DNA of 40,335 nt from Acidimicrobiaceae bacterium. Lineage in GTDB: Bacteria; Actinomycetota; Acidimicrobiia; Acidimicrobiales; Bog-793. Positions within the stretch are counted from its first letter, which is position 1. Every line of letters starts with the position of its first letter. Under the pieces are notes generated by a model, which was given only the letters and a program-made list of their open reading frames with translations, did no database searches and was not told where the DNA came from. Shown here one piece after another: positions 37,833 through 40,335 of the stretch. Both the position numbers and the translations under genes were made by a program. Location: the NCBI GenBank assembly GCA_027335685.1, contig DAHWHN010000029.1:1-40335 (forward strand). The letters run 5' to 3'.

Positions 37833-39829
37833 GAGGGAGCCCCGGCGGGGACGGCGACCTCGTCGAGCATCTCCGGGATCGGGACCGAGACCGGATCGGT
37901 GGGTCGGCGCCTGCGCCCGGGCAGGGCCGAGAGCACGCCGCCCGCGGCGGTGATCCCCCCGCCGACCCAGAGCCAGAGCACGAGCGGCTGGACGTAGACG
38001 TCGAGGGTGACGCCGTCACCGGGTCGTGGGCTCGAGGGCGCGGAGGCGATGCTCAGGTAGACGTCGTCGACCACCGAAGAGTCGACCGCCGGGATCGGCG
38101 TGCCCTCGAGGCTGCCGTTGAAGGTCCCGATCCCCGGCGAGAAGCGGGCGCCGTCCACGGTGAACACCGCCTCCGACGCGACCTCGCTCGGCGTCACCAC
38201 CTTGCGCCAACCGAGGAAGCGGAGATCGTGACCGTCGAAGACGACCGACTCCCCGGGGCGGAAGGACGTCTGGGTGCTGTGGGCGAACGAGGTCGCCCCG
38301 GTCATCCCGACGGCGATGACGACGATGCCGATGTGGACGATCATGCCCCCGTTCGCCCGCCCGACGATGCCGCGCCACAGACCGAGACCGCGCCGGTGCG
38401 CGGCGACGGCGGCGAGGACGAGCTGGCGGCCCGCGACTGCTGCCGCGAACGCTCCGAGGCCGAACGCGACGAGGGGCGTTAGGCCACGCACACCGCCCGC
38501 GACGCAGGCGAGCAGGACGGCGACGGCGATCCAGGCGGGAACGGCGAGCCGGCGCCGGAGCACCCCCGGTGCCGCCTTGCGCCAGGGCAGGACCGGGGCG
38601 ACCGACATGAAGAACAGCAGAGCGATCCCGAGGGGCACCGTGAAGGCGTCGAAGAACGGACGCCCGATCGTCAGCGACTGCTGGTCGATGGCCTGGACGA
38701 AGAGCGGGAAGACCGTCCCGAGCAGGACGACGGCGGCGAAGGCCGCAAACAGCAGGTTGTTCACGAGGAACGCACCCTCGCGCGACACCGGCGAGTCGAT
38801 CGACCCGGGAGCCCGGAGACGGTCGCCACGCCAGCCGATGAGCCCGACGCCGACGGCGACGACCGCGGCGAAAAGCCCGATGAGCGCGGGGCCGATGTCG
38901 GAGTCCGAGAACGAGTGGACAGATTGCGTGACACCCGAGCGCGTGAGGAACGTCCCGAGGATCGTCAGGCTGAACGTCGCGACGAGCAGGGAGATGTTCC
39001 AGACTCGCAAGAGCCCGCGACGTTCCTGGACCATGGCGGAATGGATGTAGGCCGTCGAGGTCAGCCAGGGCAGCAGGGCCGCGTTCTCGACCGGGTCCCA
39101 GCCCCAGAAGCCTCCCCAGCCGAGCTCCTGGTAGGACCACCACGCGCCGAGGACGATGCCGAGCGTCAGCGCGGCCCACGCGAGCACGGTGAAGCGACGC
39201 GTCTCGAGCAGCCAGCCCTCGCCCACGCGGCCGGTCACGAGCGACGCGATCGCGAACGCGTAGGGAACGGTGAAGCCGACGAAGCCGAGGTAGAGAAAGA
39301 CCGGGTGGAACGCGATCAAGAGGTTGTCCTGCAGGAGGGGGTTGGGTCCCGTGCCGTCCGCGGGGATCGCCCCGACGGTGGCCGCGAACGGATCGGTCGG
39401 GCCGATCATCAAGCAGAAGAAGAAGCACGAGATCGCGAGGCCGACGAGCAGCGCCCAGCCCACGAGCGGGTCGGCCGCGCGCCGCCGGAAGTGGAACGCC
39501 GCGAAGGCGACGTAGCCGGCGAGGATCAGCGACCAGAGAAGGATCGAGCCCTGGAGGCCGGACCACATGCCCGTCACGGAGAAAAGCAGTGGCGTCTGGC
39601 GGGAGTTGTCGGCCGCGACGAACGCGAGGCTGAAATCGTGGGTGACGAGCGCCCGCTCGAGCGCGAACGTCGCGAGGACCATCCCGGCGAGCGCGACGTA
39701 GCTGTACGTGCGACCTCGTGCGACGAGGTCCGGCCGGTGACGGAGCAGGCCGGTGGCGAGGGTGGCGATCCCCGCGAGCGCGGCCAGCGTCGAGAGGAGC
39801 ACCCCGGCATGGCCGAGAGTCGCGTTCAC
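37829..39829 (-). CDS. ccmF: cytochrome c haem lyase subunit CcmF
   Basis: 666 residues with about 14-15 membrane segments. The WWD haem-handling motif reads YQELGWGGFWGWDPVEN. Four histidines expected in CcmF are present: in AFHPVFLYLG, YIHSAMVQERRG, QSVHSFSDSD and MIVHIGIVV. CcmF receives haem from holo-CcmE and attaches it to apocytochrome c together with CcmH. The C-terminal periplasmic domain and final membrane helix (LVLWLWVGGGITAAGG) are intact. GTG 39829 was taken as the start because the protein begins NATLGHAG as in the family. It lies 58 nt after ccmE and is coupled to ccmG. Confidence 0.95.
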   Translation of the reverse strand: MNATLGHAGVLLSTLAALAGIATLATGLLRHRPDLVARGRTYSYVALAGMVLATFALERALVTHDFSLAFVAADNSRQTPLLFSVTGMWSGLQGSILLWSLILAGYVAFAAFHFRRRAADPLVGWALLVGLAISCFFFCLMIGPTDPFAATVGAIPADGTGPNPLLQDNLLIAFHPVFLYLGFVGFTVPYAFAIASLVTGRVGEGWLLETRRFTVLAWAALTLGIVLGAWWSYQELGWGGFWGWDPVENAALLPWLTSTAYIHSAMVQERRGLLRVWNISLLVATFSLTILGTFLTRSGVTQSVHSFSDSDIGPALIGLFAAVVAVGVGLIGWRGDRLRAPGSIDSPVSREGAFLVNNLLFAAFAAVVLLGTVFPLFVQAIDQQSLTIGRPFFDAFTVPLGIALLFFMSVAPVLPWRKAAPGVLRRRLAVPAWIAVAVLLACVAGGVRGLTPLVAFGLGAFAAAVAGRQLVLAAVAAHRRGLGLWRGIVGRANGGMIVHIGIVVIAVGMTGATSFAHSTQTSFRPGESVVFDGHDLRFLGWRKVVTPSEVASEAVFTVDGARFSPGIGTFNGSLEGTPIPAVDSSVVDDVYLSIASAPSSPRPGDGVTLDVYVQPLVLWLWVGGGITAAGGVLSALPGRRRRPTDPVSVPIPEMLDEVAVPAGAPS

Positions 39830-39887
39830 GAGGCGCGCCCCGCGCGACTCGCCGCTCCGGCCGTGCCCGACGGGGCCGCCGTCCGGC

Positions 39888-40335
39888 TCAACGCACCACC
39901 TTGCCCGTTGGCCCGCGCACCCGACCGGGGTGCGCGGCGATGTAGGAGTTCGAGTGCTTCACGAGGATCTGGTCGGACGCGAACGTGTCGGATCGTGCGA
40001 CGAAGTGCCCGACGAGGACGACCGGGACGTTCGCCTGGAACAGCTGTGGCGGTGCACCGGAGTTGACGACCGGCACCGTCGCGCCGCCGCCGCGGATCGA
40101 GAAGTCGAGGACCCCGCCGGCGCGGTGGCGCAGGGTGCCGGGCACGACGACCCCTTCGATCTGGAAGGTCGACGTCCCGAGCTCGGCCCGTTGCGCGACG
40201 GCCTGGTTCGCCGTCTTGAAATAGACGATGGCCGAGGTGAGCACCTTGTCGATCAGGAAGCCGAACGCCGCGGCGAGCACGAGGGCAACGCCCCACAGGC
40301 GCCGCTTGGTCCGGCGCGCCCGGGCGGCGCGCGCC
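39888..40335 (-). CDS. ccmE: periplasmic haem chaperone CcmE (partial, start outside the window)
   Basis: At least 149 residues visible; the frame remains open to the window edge with RRTKRRLWGVALVLAAAFGFLI, a basic stretch and membrane anchor typical of the CcmE N-terminus. The periplasmic beta-barrel includes VVVPGTLRHRAGG and ANVPVVLVGHF. The haem-binding HxxxY motif is HSNSY near the C-terminus, so this is the histidine form and not the CxxxY form found in some other bacteria and in archaea. CcmE carries haem covalently from the CcmABCD complex to CcmF. Those partner genes are not visible; they may lie beyond the right edge. Confidence 0.9.
   Translation of the reverse strand, partial: ARAARARRTKRRLWGVALVLAAAFGFLIDKVLTSAIVYFKTANQAVAQRAELGTSTFQIEGVVVPGTLRHRAGGVLDFSIRGGGATVPVVNSGAPPQLFQANVPVVLVGHFVARSDTFASDQILVKHSNSYIAAHPGRVRGPTGKVVR

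Noticed and set aside
1-40335. tRNA, rRNA, CRISPR, insertion sequence or prophage elements
   Set aside because: I looked for tRNA T-arm motifs, regular spaced repeats, transposase motifs and phage genes on both strands and saw none. A dedicated tRNA search was not possible.

Overview
The window is about 40 kb of very GC-rich DNA with dense, mostly GTG-initiated genes. Gene content points to an actinobacterium outside the well-studied orders, most plausibly an Acidimicrobiia-like lineage. The markers are a WhiB1-type regulator beside a PdtaS-type histidine kinase, a FolP2-type dihydropteroate synthase homologue, a DUF3107 protein with two ArsA-like ATPases, and a System I (Ccm) cytochrome c maturation operon, which most actinobacteria lack. 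The lineage is an inference; no rRNA or tRNA gene was found. I also see no insertion sequence, CRISPR array or prophage, so this looks like a chromosomal core region with a few lineage-specific genes.

Layout. 1-2006 (-): dTDP-rhamnose genes rmlB and rmlD, followed by the first codons of a probable glycosyltransferase. 2114-4744: biotin ligase (-) divergent from a biotin carboxylase/BCCP gene (+) whose single ancestral frame is cut by an in-frame TAG at 4310. 4827-7086 (+): an M20 amidohydrolase and an aminoglycoside-phosphotransferase-fold kinase. 7135-8310 (-): a rhodanese-ThiF/MoeB fusion. 8472-12809 (+): nitroreductase, then a coupled methyltransferase / acyl-CoA dehydrogenase / type III polyketide synthase operon, then an SRPBCC protein. 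This is the best candidate here for an uncharacterised biosynthetic system. 12876-14076: two conserved hypothetical genes. 14037-17504 (+): cobalamin-dependent methionine synthase. 17577-19247 (-): a soluble TPR-GGDEF protein. 19510-22735 (+): thioredoxin-TPR protein, FolP2-like protein, DNA polymerase III delta and pyrophosphatase. 22754-25337 (-): an MBOAT/SGNH O-acetylation pair in which the MBOAT lacks both expected histidines. 25665-25955 (+): WhiB1-like regulator. 25981-30899 (-): operon DUF3107, ArsA-like 1, ArsA-like 2, PHP phosphoesterase, PdtaS kinase. 31026-32512 (+): NfeD and slipin. 32605-34910 (-): Mrp and a dGTPase-like HD hydrolase. 35007-35753 (+): a SufR-like cysteine-containing regulator. 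35792-40335 (-): ccmE-ccmF-ccmG-ccmH-ccmI.

Two organism-level habits recur. Adjacent genes are often joined by a 4-nt GTGA stop/start overlap (nine cases). Several first genes have a TANNNT hexamer 6-7 nt before the start codon and no ribosome binding site, as expected for leaderless transcripts. Short 14-15 bp tandem repeats occur at four places, two of them inside genes.
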